The notes under the pieces were generated by a model. It searched no databases. It was given only the letters and a program-made list of their open reading frames with translations, and had not been told where the DNA came from. Positions 1 to 7,769 of a stretch of 18,549 bases of DNA are shown one piece after another (within the stretch, counting starts at the first letter, position 1; each line of letters starts with the position of its first letter). The position numbers were made by a program, and so were the translations under genes. The stretch comes from Sphingomonadaceae bacterium. Lineage in GTDB: Bacteria > Pseudomonadota > Alphaproteobacteria > Sphingomonadales > Sphingomonadaceae. The DNA lies in the NCBI GenBank assembly GCA_023384025.1, contig JAHDXX010000007.1, positions 1 through 18,549 of the forward strand, read 5' to 3'.

Positions 1-330
1 GGTACTTCACTGCTCGTTCTGTTCGGGCTGTTTTTCGGCATGATCGTCATGCCGGTGATTGCTCATGCCAGCGGCAACAGCCCCGTCCATGCTGGCGAAA
101 TGCTCGACATTCACGAAATTGACGCGGCGGATCATTCGCATTCGCAGGGTGCGGACAAGGATATGCCCTGTCACGCGGTCAATCATCATCATTGCAGCGT
201 CGCGCTGCAACTTGATGCGCCGCGCATCAGCCTGAACGGGCTGTCCAAGGGCGCATTGGTGCGTCCGTCGGCAACCTCGCCGCTATTGTCTCTCAGCCAG
301 GCTCCGCCGCTGGAGCCGCCCGCAGCCTGA
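1..330 (+). CDS. Partial His-rich small exported protein, CzcI-like
   Basis: The reading frame is open from base 1 to the TGA at 328-330, so the 5' end lies outside the window; an internal ATG at 40 is probably not the true start. The visible 109 residues begin with a hydrophobic stretch (LLVLFGLFFGMIVMPVIAHA) ending in an AHA-like signal peptidase site. A metal-binding-looking segment follows, rich in His and acidic residues (HEIDAADHSHS, then PCHAVNHHHC), with two cysteines and a Pro-rich tail. This is the size and style of the small periplasmic proteins, such as CzcI, that precede czcC in Czc operons, and czcC starts 61 bases downstream. Inference: a periplasmic metal-binding or modulating protein of the efflux system. 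Sequence similarity to CzcI proper could not be tested, so the name is a positional analogy. Confidence 0.55.
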   Translation, partial: GTSLLVLFGLFFGMIVMPVIAHASGNSPVHAGEMLDIHEIDAADHSHSQGADKDMPCHAVNHHHCSVALQLDAPRISLNGLSKGALVRPSATSPLLSLSQAPPLEPPAA

Positions 331-341
331 ACCGTGCCGCC

Positions 342-364
342 GCGCGGGGGGACTTCCCTCGCGC
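342..364 (+). promoter_or_regulatory. Intercistronic GC hairpin before czcC
   Basis: Bases 342-350 pair with 356-364 (GCGCG arm plus a G-run against CCCT-CGCGC, one G-T wobble) around a 5-base loop. It sits between the CzcI-like stop and the czcC ribosome binding site (AGGAG at 380-384, 7 bases before the ATG). No T-run follows, so it is not a classic terminator. It may be an RNA-processing or partial attenuation element that sets czcI-like versus czcCBA levels, or it may have no function. Confidence 0.35.
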
Positions 365-391
365 GCCCATCATGCGTTCAGGAGTTTCTAA

Positions 392-1612
392 ATGAGATTG
401 TCATTGCGTACCGCCTTGCTGGCGGGCGCGCTTATCGCCAGCAGCGGGGCGGCATTGGCCGAACCCGTGAGCTTGGCACAGGCGCTCGCCGAAGGGGCGG
501 AAAAATCGCCGCGCGTTGCCGAAGCGAAAGCGAAAGCCGACGCAGCCGAGGCACGAGCGCGGCAAGCGGGAGCCTCACCCAATCCAGAACTTAGTGTTGA
601 AGTCGAGAACTTCGCCGGTACCGGCGTATTCCAAGGTTTTCGCAGCACCGAGACCACCCTGGCGTTGAGCCAACGGTTCGAGCTGGGCGGCAAGCGGAGC
701 GCGCGCGTCGCGGTCGCTTCGTCCGAGCGTGACTTCGCCTATCTGTCTTACCGTGCCGCCGAGGCCGATTTGGCACGCGACGTTCGCGTGGCCCATGCCG
801 AACTGCGCGCCGCCGAAGACCGTGCAGTGCTTGCGCGCGAAAATGTCGGCCAAGCGCGCGAACTGGCGCGAACCGCGCGGGTATTGGTCGAGGCCGGACG
901 CGATCCGCCCTTGCGTCAGCTTCGTGCCGAGGCGGTGCTGGCCGAGGCGCAGGCCGAGGAAGCCCGCGCCTTTGGCGAATTGCTCGCTGCCCGCCGCCTG
1001 CTTGCCGACCTGATCGGAAGCAGCGATCCCGAACTCTCCGCCACTCCGATCTACGACGAGGCCGCGCCCGGCGCTTTGCCGCCCTCAACGCCGTCGCTTG
1101 ACGAGCAGCTTGCCGCTGCCGAGCGCGATGCCGCGCAGGCGCGCATCCGGGTGGCGCAGGCTGAGGCGGTTCCCGATATCACCGCCAGCGGCGGCGTCCG
1201 CCGCATCAGCGATGGGCGTGAAACTGCCTTCGTTGCCGGGTTCTCGATCCCGCTCCCGGTGCGCAACCGCAATCGCGGCGGCATCGTAGCCTCGCAGTCG
1301 GACGCGCTCGCCGGTGAAGCGGCGCTGGCACAGGCGCGGCTCAATGCCAGCCGTGCGCAGCATGATGCCCGGATGTTGCTCGGGGCCGCCGATGCGCGGG
1401 TAGAGGCCTTGTCCGGGCCGTCGTTGGCGCAGGCCGAAGAAGCGGTGCGGCTCGCCCGTATCGGTTACGGCGCGGGCAAGTTTAGCCTGATCGAACTGCT
1501 CGACGCGCAAGCCGCGCTCACCACCGCCAAACTCGCGCTGATCGAGGCTCGCCTCGACCGCGCTCGCGCGCTCGCCGCGCTGATCCGCGCCAATGCGCGC
1601 GCAGGGGATTGA
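392..1612 (+). CDS. czcC: CzcC-type outer-membrane efflux channel (TolC family)
   Basis: This 406-aa protein is the outer-membrane component of a tripartite heavy-metal exporter and takes Zn/Co/Cd from the CzcA-CzcB complex out of the cell. The start ATG at 392 has AGGAG 7 bases upstream. Residues 1-23 form a signal peptide ending in GAALA, with mature EPVSLAQALAEG. Two outer-membrane efflux protein repeats follow, rich in Ala, Glu and Arg and predicted to be long helices (about 24-200 and 225-400). They include the ELGGKRSARVAVA segment near residue 93 and the C-terminal LARIGYGAGKFSLIELLDAQ motif typical of TolC/CzcC proteins. Length is normal for CzcC (about 400-430). It is followed after 3 bases by czcB. 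Family assignment is secure; the exact metal is inferred from the neighbouring genes. Confidence 0.93.
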   Translation: MRLSLRTALLAGALIASSGAALAEPVSLAQALAEGAEKSPRVAEAKAKADAAEARARQAGASPNPELSVEVENFAGTGVFQGFRSTETTLALSQRFELGGKRSARVAVASSERDFAYLSYRAAEADLARDVRVAHAELRAAEDRAVLARENVGQARELARTARVLVEAGRDPPLRQLRAEAVLAEAQAEEARAFGELLAARRLLADLIGSSDPELSATPIYDEAAPGALPPSTPSLDEQLAAAERDAAQARIRVAQAEAVPDITASGGVRRISDGRETAFVAGFSIPLPVRNRNRGGIVASQSDALAGEAALAQARLNASRAQHDARMLLGAADARVEALSGPSLAQAEEAVRLARIGYGAGKFSLIELLDAQAALTTAKLALIEARLDRARALAALIRANARAGD

Positions 1613-1615
1613 ACA

Positions 1616-2797
1616 ATGACCGAAGAGACAAACAGGAAAAAATTGATCGCCGGTGCCGCGATTGCCGCGCTCGTGCTGGGCGGAGGCGGCGTGATGCTGG
1701 GCCGCACCGCGTTCGCACCCGCGACCACCGCAAGTGCCGATGCCGAAGAGGGCGAGCATGGCGAGGAAGAGGATCACGGCCCCGAGGGCTTTGTCGCGAT
1801 GGACGATGCGCGCGCGAAGGCGGCGGGCATCGTAACCGAAGCGACGCAGGCGGGCGGGCTTGGCGCAGAAATCATCGCGCAAGGCGTGGTAGCGGCCGCG
1901 CCCAATGGCGAGGCAGTGCTCACCGCGCGCGCCGACGGGGCGCTCACCCGCATCGTCAAGCAGCTTGGCGACAGCGTGAGCGCGGGCGAGACCATCGCCT
2001 ATCTCGAAAGCCGCGATGCCGGTTCGATTGCTGCCGAGCGCAGCGCGGCCTCCGCGCGCCTCATTGCCGCCCGCGCCGCCTATGCCCGCGAGAAAAAGCT
2101 GTTCGATGCGCGCGTTACGGCGAGGCAGGATTTGGAAGCCGCACAAGCGACGCTTGCCGAAGCCGAAGCCGAGGCGCGGCGCACGCAATCGGCGGCGGGT
2201 GCAGCCAAGATTACCGGCGACGGACGATTCTTGGCCGTGACTAGTCTTATTTCGGGGCGGATCACCAAAGCCGACGCAACGCTTGGCAGCTATGTCGCGG
2301 CAGGCACCGAACTCTTCCGTGTAGCCGACCCGCGCAAAATCCAGATCAATGCCTCAGTGCTTCCCGCCGATGCCCGGCGCGTCCAGCCGGGCGACCGTGC
2401 GGTCATCGAATTGTTGGGCGGCGATACGATCAACGCGACCGTGCGGGCGGTGACGCCAAGCCTCGATCCCGAAAGCAAGGCGGCAACCATCGTGCTCGTG
2501 CCCGATGGCTTCGGCCAGCTCACCGCAGGGCAAGGGCTGCGCGTGCGCATTACGCCTCGCAACGCTGCACCAAGCGCTAGCGTCGGTGTTCCCGAAGAGG
2601 CGGTGCAGTCGGTCGAAGGCCGCGACGTAGTGTTTGTCAAAACCGCAAAGGGTTTTCAGGCAACCAACGTCACGATTGGACAGCGCAGCGCAGGCCGTAT
2701 CGAGATCGTCGCGGGCCTGAAACCCGGTGCCGTCGTCGCGACCAAGGGCGCGTTCCTCCTCAAAGCCGAACTCGGCAAGGGCGAGGCGGAGCATTGA
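1616..2797 (+). CDS. czcB: CzcB-type periplasmic adaptor (HlyD/membrane fusion family)
   Basis: This 393-aa adaptor links the CzcA pump to the CzcC channel. AGGGGA at 1603-1608, 7 bases before the ATG, supports the start. A single N-terminal membrane anchor lies at about residues 9-29 (KLIAGAAIAALVLGGGGVML). It is followed by an acidic/His patch at 44-56 (EEGEHGEEEDHG) that could bind metal. A biotinyl/lipoyl-like segment lies at about 95-137 (VLTARADGALTRIVKQLGDS, then VSAGETIAYL) and an Ala/Glu/Arg coiled-coil hairpin at about 138-195. The second lipoyl half is at about 205-236 and the beta-barrel and membrane-proximal domains run to the end (GLKPGAVVATKGAFLLKAEL). Length and order match CzcB/CusB adaptors. 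The stop is one base before the czcA start. The His/Glu patch is common in Zn/Cd adaptors, which favours Zn/Co/Cd over Cu/Ag, but not decisively. Confidence 0.92.
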   Translation: MTEETNRKKLIAGAAIAALVLGGGGVMLGRTAFAPATTASADAEEGEHGEEEDHGPEGFVAMDDARAKAAGIVTEATQAGGLGAEIIAQGVVAAAPNGEAVLTARADGALTRIVKQLGDSVSAGETIAYLESRDAGSIAAERSAASARLIAARAAYAREKKLFDARVTARQDLEAAQATLAEAEAEARRTQSAAGAAKITGDGRFLAVTSLISGRITKADATLGSYVAAGTELFRVADPRKIQINASVLPADARRVQPGDRAVIELLGGDTINATVRAVTPSLDPESKAATIVLVPDGFGQLTAGQGLRVRITPRNAAPSASVGVPEEAVQSVEGRDVVFVKTAKGFQATNVTIGQRSAGRIEIVAGLKPGAVVATKGAFLLKAELGKGEAEH

Positions 2798-2798
2798 G

Positions 2799-5700
2799 AT
2801 GATCGAAAAACTTCTCGACGCGGCAATCCGCTTCCGCTGGGGCGTGGTCGTCGCCACGCTCATCGTCGCAGCCTTCGGTGCGAGCCAGCTGTTCAAGCTG
2901 CCGATCGACGCTGTTCCGGACATCACCAACAAGCAAGTACAGATCAATACGGTCGCCCCGGCCTTAGGGCCGCTCGACATGGAGCGGCTCGTCACCTTCC
3001 CGGTCGAAACCGCGATGGCGGGGATTCCGGGGTTGGAAAGCTCGCGCTCGATCTCGCGCAACGGCTTCAGCCAGGTGACAGTGGTATTTGAGGAACACAC
3101 CGATCTTTACTTCGCGCGCCAGCAGGTCGCCGAGCGGTTGACGCAGGCCAAGGAAAGCCTGCCCGATGGCGTCGAGCCGCAAATGGGGCCGGTGACAACC
3201 GGGCTTGGCGAAGTGCTGATGTATGTCGTCGAGTACGAACCCGCTGGCACCAAGGCGAACCCCATGATCGCGGGCAAGCCCGGCTTTCAGCCCGATGGCA
3301 GCTATCTGACAACCGACGGCAAGCTGCTGACCGACGAGGTGTCGAAGCTCGCCTATCTGCGGACCGTGCAGGATTGGGTAATCCGGCCGCAGCTTCGCTC
3401 GGTCGAAGGGGTTGCCGGGATCGACAGCATCGGCGGCTATGAAAAACAGTTCGTTGTCGAGCCCGATCCGGCCAAGCTCGCAAGCTACCACATCTCCTTT
3501 TCCGAACTCGCCGAGGCGCTCGAGAAGGCCAACATCTCGGTCGGCGCGAACTTCGTCGAACGCGGCGGCGAGGCCTTTCTGGTCAAGGCCGATGGCCGCA
3601 TCCGCACGCTCGACGAAGTGGGCCAGGCAACGGTTGCGACGCGCGGCGGCGTTCCCGTGGCGGTTCGCGATATCGCCAATGTCCGCATCGGCGGCGATCT
3701 GCGCACCGGCGCAGCGTCGGAAAACGGCAACGAAGTCGTGGTCGGCACGGCGTTGATGATTGCCGGCGGCAACAGCCGGATCGTCGCCAACGCGGTTGCC
3801 GAGCGGCTTGATGAAATCGCCAAGTCGATGCCGCCGGGGATCAAGATCAAGACCGTGCTCGACCGTTCCAAGCTGGTCAATGCGACGATCTGGACGGTCG
3901 AGAAGAATTTGCTCGAAGGGGCGTTGCTGGTCATCGCGGTGCTGTTCTGGCTTTTGGGCAACATCCGCGCCGCAATTATCGCGACGCTGGTCATCCCGCT
4001 CTCGTTTCTGATGATGGCGATGGGCATGAACGCCACCGGCACATCGGGCAATCTGATGAGTTTAGGCGCGCTTGACTTCGGGCTGATCGTTGATGGCTCG
4101 ATCATCATCATCGAGAATTGTTTGCGACGCCTGGCCGAACGCCAGCACCATGAAGGCCGGGTTTTGATCCTGACCGAACGGCTGCACGAGGTGTTCGAGG
4201 CCTCGCGCGAAATGGTGCGACCGACAATCTACGGTCAGGCGATCATTTTCCTCGTCTTCGCGCCGTTGCTCACCTTCTCGGGCGTCGAGGGCAAGATGTT
4301 CTCGCCAATGGCGATAACCGTCATGCTCGCGCTGGCGGGAGCCTTCATCCTGTCGCTGACCTTCGTTCCGGCAATGGTGGCTTTGCTCATTCGCGGCGAA
4401 GTTGCCGAGAAGGAGGTCAAGGCGGTCGCGATGGCGAAGGAGCGGTACCAGCCCCTGCTCGCCAAGGCGGTGGCGCGGCCCTGGCCCTGGATCGGCGCGG
4501 GCATCGGGGCGTTCGTAGTGGCCGGGCTCGTGTTCCTCATGCTGGGCCGCGAGTTCATCCCGCAGCTCGACGAGGGCAACATTGCGCTTCAGGGCATCCG
4601 CATTCCTTCGACTTCGCTCAATCAATCGCTCGCCTTGCAGCGCCAGATCGAGAAGGCGGCGGTGACGCTGCCCGAAGTCGCCTACATGTTTTCCAAAACT
4701 GGAACGGCAGAGGTCGGCACCGATCCGATGCCCGCCAATATCTCGGACTCGTTCGTCATCCTCAAGCCGAAGGACCAATGGCCCGACGGTGTGGACAGCA
4801 AGGAAAAGGTGATCGAACGGCTCGAAGCCAAGCTCAAGCCGCTGGTCGGCAGCGCCTTCGAGATCAGCCAACCGATCGAGCTGCGGTTCAACGAACTGAT
4901 CGCGGGCGTGCGGGGCGACATCGCGATCAAACTCTATGGCGACGATCTGGAGGAAATGAGCGCGCTCGGAGCCAAGGTCGCTTCGATCCTCAAAACCGTT
5001 CCCGGCGCGGCGGATGTCAAGGTCGAGCAGACCGAAGGCTTCCCGCAGCTCGACGTCAAGTTCGACCGCGACGCCATCGCGCGTTACGGCCTGACCTTGG
5101 AGGACGTGACCGATACCGTGGCAGCGGCGCTTGGCGGACGCGAGGCGGGGATCGTGTTCGAGGGCGACCGGCGCTTCGACATTGTCGTGCGCCTGCCCAA
5201 TGCGGGGCGCGACGATCTGGACGCGGTGGGGGCGCTGCCGGTGATGCTTCCACAGGAAGGCGCTTCGGTGCCACTCAGCGCTGTCGCCAGCTTCGGCTTT
5301 TCCGAAGGGGTCAACCAGGTCAGCCGCGACAATGGCAGACGGCGCGTCGTCGTCCAGGCCAATGTACGCGGCAATGATCTGGGGAGTTTCATCGCCGAAG
5401 CGCAGAGCAAGGTCGCTGCCCAGGTGAAGCTGCCGCCGGGCAGCTCGATCGAATGGGGCGGGCAGTTCGAGAATCTGCAAGCCGCGTCGCAGCGCCTGTC
5501 GCTTGTCATCCCCATTGTCTTCGCAGCGATCTTCGGCATCCTGTTCGTCGCCCTGCGCGGCTTCCGGCCCGCAATCGCGGTCTACTCGGCGATTCCCTTG
5601 GGGCTGGCAGGCGGCGTGTTTGCCCTGGCGCTGGCGGGCTTGCCCTTTTCGGTATCGGCGGCGGTCGGCTTCATCGTGCTGGCGGGGGTCGGGGTGTTGA

Positions 5701-6044
5701 ACGGCCTTGTCGTGATGACCGCGATCACCCAGCGGATCGCGGAGGGGCTGACGGTCGCACAGGCGATTGTCGAAGGCTCGCTCGAACGCTTCCGCGCCGT
5801 CTTGATGACCGGAATCGTCCCGGCCATCGGCTTCGTGCCGATGGCGCTCGCGACCGGCCAAGGGGCAGAAGTGCAGAAGCCGCTCGCCATCGTCGTGATC
5901 GGGGGTCTGATCACCTCGACGATCCTGACGCTTTTCGTGCTGCCCGCGATCAGCCAGCTTCTGCTGCGGGGGCGGCACAAACATCATGAGACGGGCGACT
6001 ATGGTGACGTCGATCAGTTCGGCAGCGAATTGCCGCAGAAATGA
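2799..6044 (+). CDS. czcA: CzcA-type heavy-metal RND efflux pump
   Basis: This 1081-aa inner-membrane proton/metal antiporter is the motor of the CzcCBA complex. The frame stays open 24 codons upstream into czcB, but the ATG at 2799 is preceded by AGGCGGA 8 bases away and gives the usual N-terminus (MIEKLLDAAIRFRWGVVVA). The pattern is full RND: TM1 at about 13-32, a large periplasmic loop (porter domain, PDAVPDITNKQVQINT near residue 40), TM2-6 at about 360-550, a second periplasmic loop to about 880, then TM8-12. The charged TM4 relay of heavy-metal RND pumps is present as DFGLIVDG-S-IIIIEN, with D426, D432 and E439; these match the essential D402/D408/E415 of the Cupriavidus CzcA. The short His-containing C-terminal tail (GRHKHHETGDYGDVDQF) lies in the cytoplasm. 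Metal choice (Zn/Co/Cd versus Ni) cannot be read with certainty; the adjacent CzcD-type gene favours Zn/Co/Cd. Confidence 0.95.
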   Translation: MIEKLLDAAIRFRWGVVVATLIVAAFGASQLFKLPIDAVPDITNKQVQINTVAPALGPLDMERLVTFPVETAMAGIPGLESSRSISRNGFSQVTVVFEEHTDLYFARQQVAERLTQAKESLPDGVEPQMGPVTTGLGEVLMYVVEYEPAGTKANPMIAGKPGFQPDGSYLTTDGKLLTDEVSKLAYLRTVQDWVIRPQLRSVEGVAGIDSIGGYEKQFVVEPDPAKLASYHISFSELAEALEKANISVGANFVERGGEAFLVKADGRIRTLDEVGQATVATRGGVPVAVRDIANVRIGGDLRTGAASENGNEVVVGTALMIAGGNSRIVANAVAERLDEIAKSMPPGIKIKTVLDRSKLVNATIWTVEKNLLEGALLVIAVLFWLLGNIRAAIIATLVIPLSFLMMAMGMNATGTSGNLMSLGALDFGLIVDGSIIIIENCLRRLAERQHHEGRVLILTERLHEVFEASREMVRPTIYGQAIIFLVFAPLLTFSGVEGKMFSPMAITVMLALAGAFILSLTFVPAMVALLIRGEVAEKEVKAVAMAKERYQPLLAKAVARPWPWIGAGIGAFVVAGLVFLMLGREFIPQLDEGNIALQGIRIPSTSLNQSLALQRQIEKAAVTLPEVAYMFSKTGTAEVGTDPMPANISDSFVILKPKDQWPDGVDSKEKVIERLEAKLKPLVGSAFEISQPIELRFNELIAGVRGDIAIKLYGDDLEEMSALGAKVASILKTVPGAADVKVEQTEGFPQLDVKFDRDAIARYGLTLEDVTDTVAAALGGREAGIVFEGDRRFDIVVRLPNAGRDDLDAVGALPVMLPQEGASVPLSAVASFGFSEGVNQVSRDNGRRRVVVQANVRGNDLGSFIAEAQSKVAAQVKLPPGSSIEWGGQFENLQAASQRLSLVIPIVFAAIFGILFVALRGFRPAIAVYSAIPLGLAGGVFALALAGLPFSVSAAVGFIVLAGVGVLNGLVVMTAITQRIAEGLTVAQAIVEGSLERFRAVLMTGIVPAIGFVPMALATGQGAEVQKPLAIVVIGGLITSTILTLFVLPAISQLLLRGRHKHHETGDYGDVDQFGSELPQK

Positions 6045-6058
6045 ATGGGAGTGAGAAT

Positions 6059-6466
6059 ATGCGAAAATTGCCGATAGTCGTTTTGGCCGCGTTGGCCTTG
6101 CCCGTGCAGGCGGCAACACCGGAACCGGCCTACATGCCCGGCGTCTGGAGCCTTGGCGACACGAAAAATTGCGAGGCCGGTCCCGCCTGAGTTTTCCTTG
6201 CCGACGGCTATTATGCCGAAGTGACTTTGCCCGACAAAGGCCCGTCCGCGACCGGCCTGTGGAAAGACGAGGGCATTGCCATCGCCTATACGCACAGCCA
6301 CATGCCGTTCCCCGATATGATGGCGGCTAACGAAATGAAGCGTCTGACCGTCGAGGAGCGGACGCCCGACAAGCTCGTGACGAAAAACTATCGCGGCGTC
6401 GCGCGTGTTTTCCATCGCTGCCCGGCAGGCTCTTTGAAAGCACCCGCTGGGCAGGCGGCGCACTGA
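6059..6466 (+). pseudogene. Small exported protein gene interrupted by an in-frame TGA
   Basis: The ATG at 6059 (GGGAGTGAGA just upstream) opens a frame with a signal peptide, MRKLPIVVLAALALPVQA, and mature ATPEPAYMPGVWSLGD. Codon 44 (6188-6190) is TGA. The same frame then continues, protein-like, for 91 more codons (VFLADGYYAEVTLPDKG...VARVFHRCPAG) to the TGA at 6464-6466, two bases before the next gene. The total would be 135 residues with two cysteines (NCEAG, HRCP), one on each side of the stop, as in a small disulfide-bonded periplasmic protein. The residue at the stop is probably Trp (TGG to TGA). The 3' part has an ATG at 6221 but no ribosome binding site before it, so restart looks poor. 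The family is not recognised; position in the czc operon suggests a metal-related periplasmic role. A sequencing error or readthrough is the alternative to true inactivation. Confidence 0.75.
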
Positions 6467-6467
6467 C

Positions 6468-7385
6468 ATGGGCGCTGGACACGATCACGGCGGTGGCCAT
6501 GCCGGTCATAATCACGGCGCTGGAGCGAGCACCAAACGGCTTGCGATTGCGCTCGGACTGACGACCACCTTCCTGATTGCCGAGCTGGTCGGGGCGTTCG
6601 GTTTCGATAGCCTCGCGCTGCTGTCGGATGCGGCGCATATGTTCACCGACAGTGCCGCGCTAGCCATCGCGCTTGCTGCGGTCAAAATCGGCAAACGTCC
6701 GCCCGACGATCAACGCACCTTCGGCTATCGCCGCTTCGAAATCCTCGCCGCCGCGTTCAATGCGATCCTTTTGTTCGCGGTGGCGGGCTATGTGCTGATC
6801 GAAGGTATCGGCCGCTTCTTCACCCCGAGGCCGGTGGAATCGGTCGGTATGCTGGTGGTCGCCAGCATCGGCCTGATCGTGAACCTGATCTCGATGCGCA
6901 TCCTTGCAGGCGGCAAGGAGGACAGTCTCAACGTCAAGGGCGCCTATCTCGAAGTGTGGGCCGACATGCTCGGCTCCTTGGGCGTGATCGGCGCTGCCAT
7001 TGCGATCTACCTCACCAAGCTCAACTGGATCGACCCCATCGTCGCCATCGCCATCGGCTTGTGGGTGCTGCCGCGCACCTGGACCCTGCTTCGCGACACC
7101 ACCCACATTCTCTTGCAGGGCGTGCCGCGTGGCTTCGATTTGAACGCGATACGTGCCGCAACGGGCGGGGTTTCCGGCGTGACGGGAGTTCACGACCTGC
7201 ACCTGTGGTCAGTGGCGGGAGACGACGCCAGCTTGACCGCGCATGTCGCGATTGCCGACGGCGGTGACGGCGAAGCAATCCGCCGCGCCTTGACCGGCAT
7301 GCTCGAAACCCGCTTCGCGATCCACCACGCCACGATCCAGACCGAAACCGAGCCGTGCGGGGACGAGGAGAGCTTGCACAGATGA
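6468..7385 (+). CDS. czcD: CzcD-type cation diffusion facilitator (CDF)
   Basis: This 305-aa inner-membrane Zn2+/Co2+/Cd2+:H+ antiporter moves metal from cytoplasm to periplasm, where CzcCBA can pick it up. The N-terminal tail is His-rich (GHDHGGGHAGHNHG, residues 4-17). Six membrane segments fit about 25-45, 48-70, 92-112, 125-145, 160-182 and 185-203. The TM2 metal site LSDAAHMFTD supplies D54, H57 and D61. The TM5 site is LEVWADMLGS (E162...D166), the Glu form that I recall in the Cupriavidus CzcD itself rather than the His form of ZitB/YiiP. The cytoplasmic C-terminal domain (about 205-305) carries the HDLHLW motif (242-247) and HHATIQTE. The length fits the family. The ATG lies 1 base after the broken upstream frame and the stop overlaps the next start, so it is translated as part of the operon. 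Confidence 0.93.
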   Translation: MGAGHDHGGGHAGHNHGAGASTKRLAIALGLTTTFLIAELVGAFGFDSLALLSDAAHMFTDSAALAIALAAVKIGKRPPDDQRTFGYRRFEILAAAFNAILLFAVAGYVLIEGIGRFFTPRPVESVGMLVVASIGLIVNLISMRILAGGKEDSLNVKGAYLEVWADMLGSLGVIGAAIAIYLTKLNWIDPIVAIAIGLWVLPRTWTLLRDTTHILLQGVPRGFDLNAIRAATGGVSGVTGVHDLHLWSVAGDDASLTAHVAIADGGDGEAIRRALTGMLETRFAIHHATIQTETEPCGDEESLHR

Positions 7386-7585
7386 ACACTGGCACCCCAC
7401 GTCCGCGCTTCCGGTCACGATGGACGACCGAAAAGGACGAGGAGTTGCGTCGCCGCATCGGGCATCGTCAAACGGCGGGCATCATCGCTGCTGCCATGGA
7501 CCGAACCAACCACGCAATTCGCGGGCGTGCGGGCGAACTCGGCTTCATGGTGCCAACGACGATCGCGCCGTGGCGCGTGGCGTGA
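7382..7585 (+). CDS. Small Myb/SANT-like DNA-binding protein
   Basis: The start ATG at 7382 overlaps the czcD stop in an ATGA junction, which implies translational coupling and decides this start over an upstream in-frame ATG at 7355. The 67 residues show one Myb/SANT-type helix-turn-helix unit at about 13-55. It has RSRWTTEKDEELRRRI (helix 1, tryptophan at 14), GIIAAAMDRTNHAI (helices 2-3) and GRAGELGF, matching the general W-(T/S)-x-E-x-D-x-x-L...IA..M.R..-A...RA..LG pattern. The protein is basic and small enough to be a single-domain regulator. Being last in the operon, it may feed back on the metal genes, but nothing in the sequence shows its target. The fold assignment is fair and the function unknown. 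Confidence 0.7.
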   Translation: MNTGTPRPRFRSRWTTEKDEELRRRIGHRQTAGIIAAAMDRTNHAIRGRAGELGFMVPTTIAPWRVA

Positions 7586-7769
7586 AGCGCTGACACGTTG
7601 CAGTAGCCGCACCATCAGCCGCGGTCCTCAATCTTTCGAACGGCAGCTTACTGGCTTCTCGATACGAGAGCCGACTGCTGGCAGCCTTCGACATAGGGGC
7701 TAAAACGAGCGAGAAATATGATGTCCGCTCTGTAAGCCGCTCGAAGGTCAACTTTGTTGTCGAGAGGGG
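7586..7769. other. Convergent intergenic region with imperfect hairpin
   Basis: Here the + strand metal operon and the - strand module end facing each other. No convincing gene is seen: the frames that stay open lack a good start and ribosome binding site. Base composition is visibly less GC-rich than on either side. An imperfect inverted repeat spans 7644-7680: CAGC/GCTG outer arms, GGCT/AGCC, then CTCG-ATA-CGAG with a one-base bulge. It could serve as a bidirectional terminator for both operons, although neither strand has a clear T-run after the stem. Confidence 0.4.

Noticed and set aside
4062..6119. A 685-residue open frame on the - strand opposite czcA
   Set aside because: It lies opposite the strongly supported czcA gene and its His/Arg/Gln-rich translation is typical of the antisense of GC-rich coding DNA; no domain or start signal.
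6468..7385. TM5 of the CDF protein has Glu (E162) where many CDF transporters have His in the HxxxD site
   Set aside because: I recall the same LEVWxDxLGS form in the well-studied CzcD of Cupriavidus, so this is normal for the subgroup, not a loss of the metal site.
7545..7751. A 68-residue open frame on the - strand across the operon junction
   Set aside because: It overlaps the end of the Myb-like gene, has no good ribosome binding site, and shows no domain.
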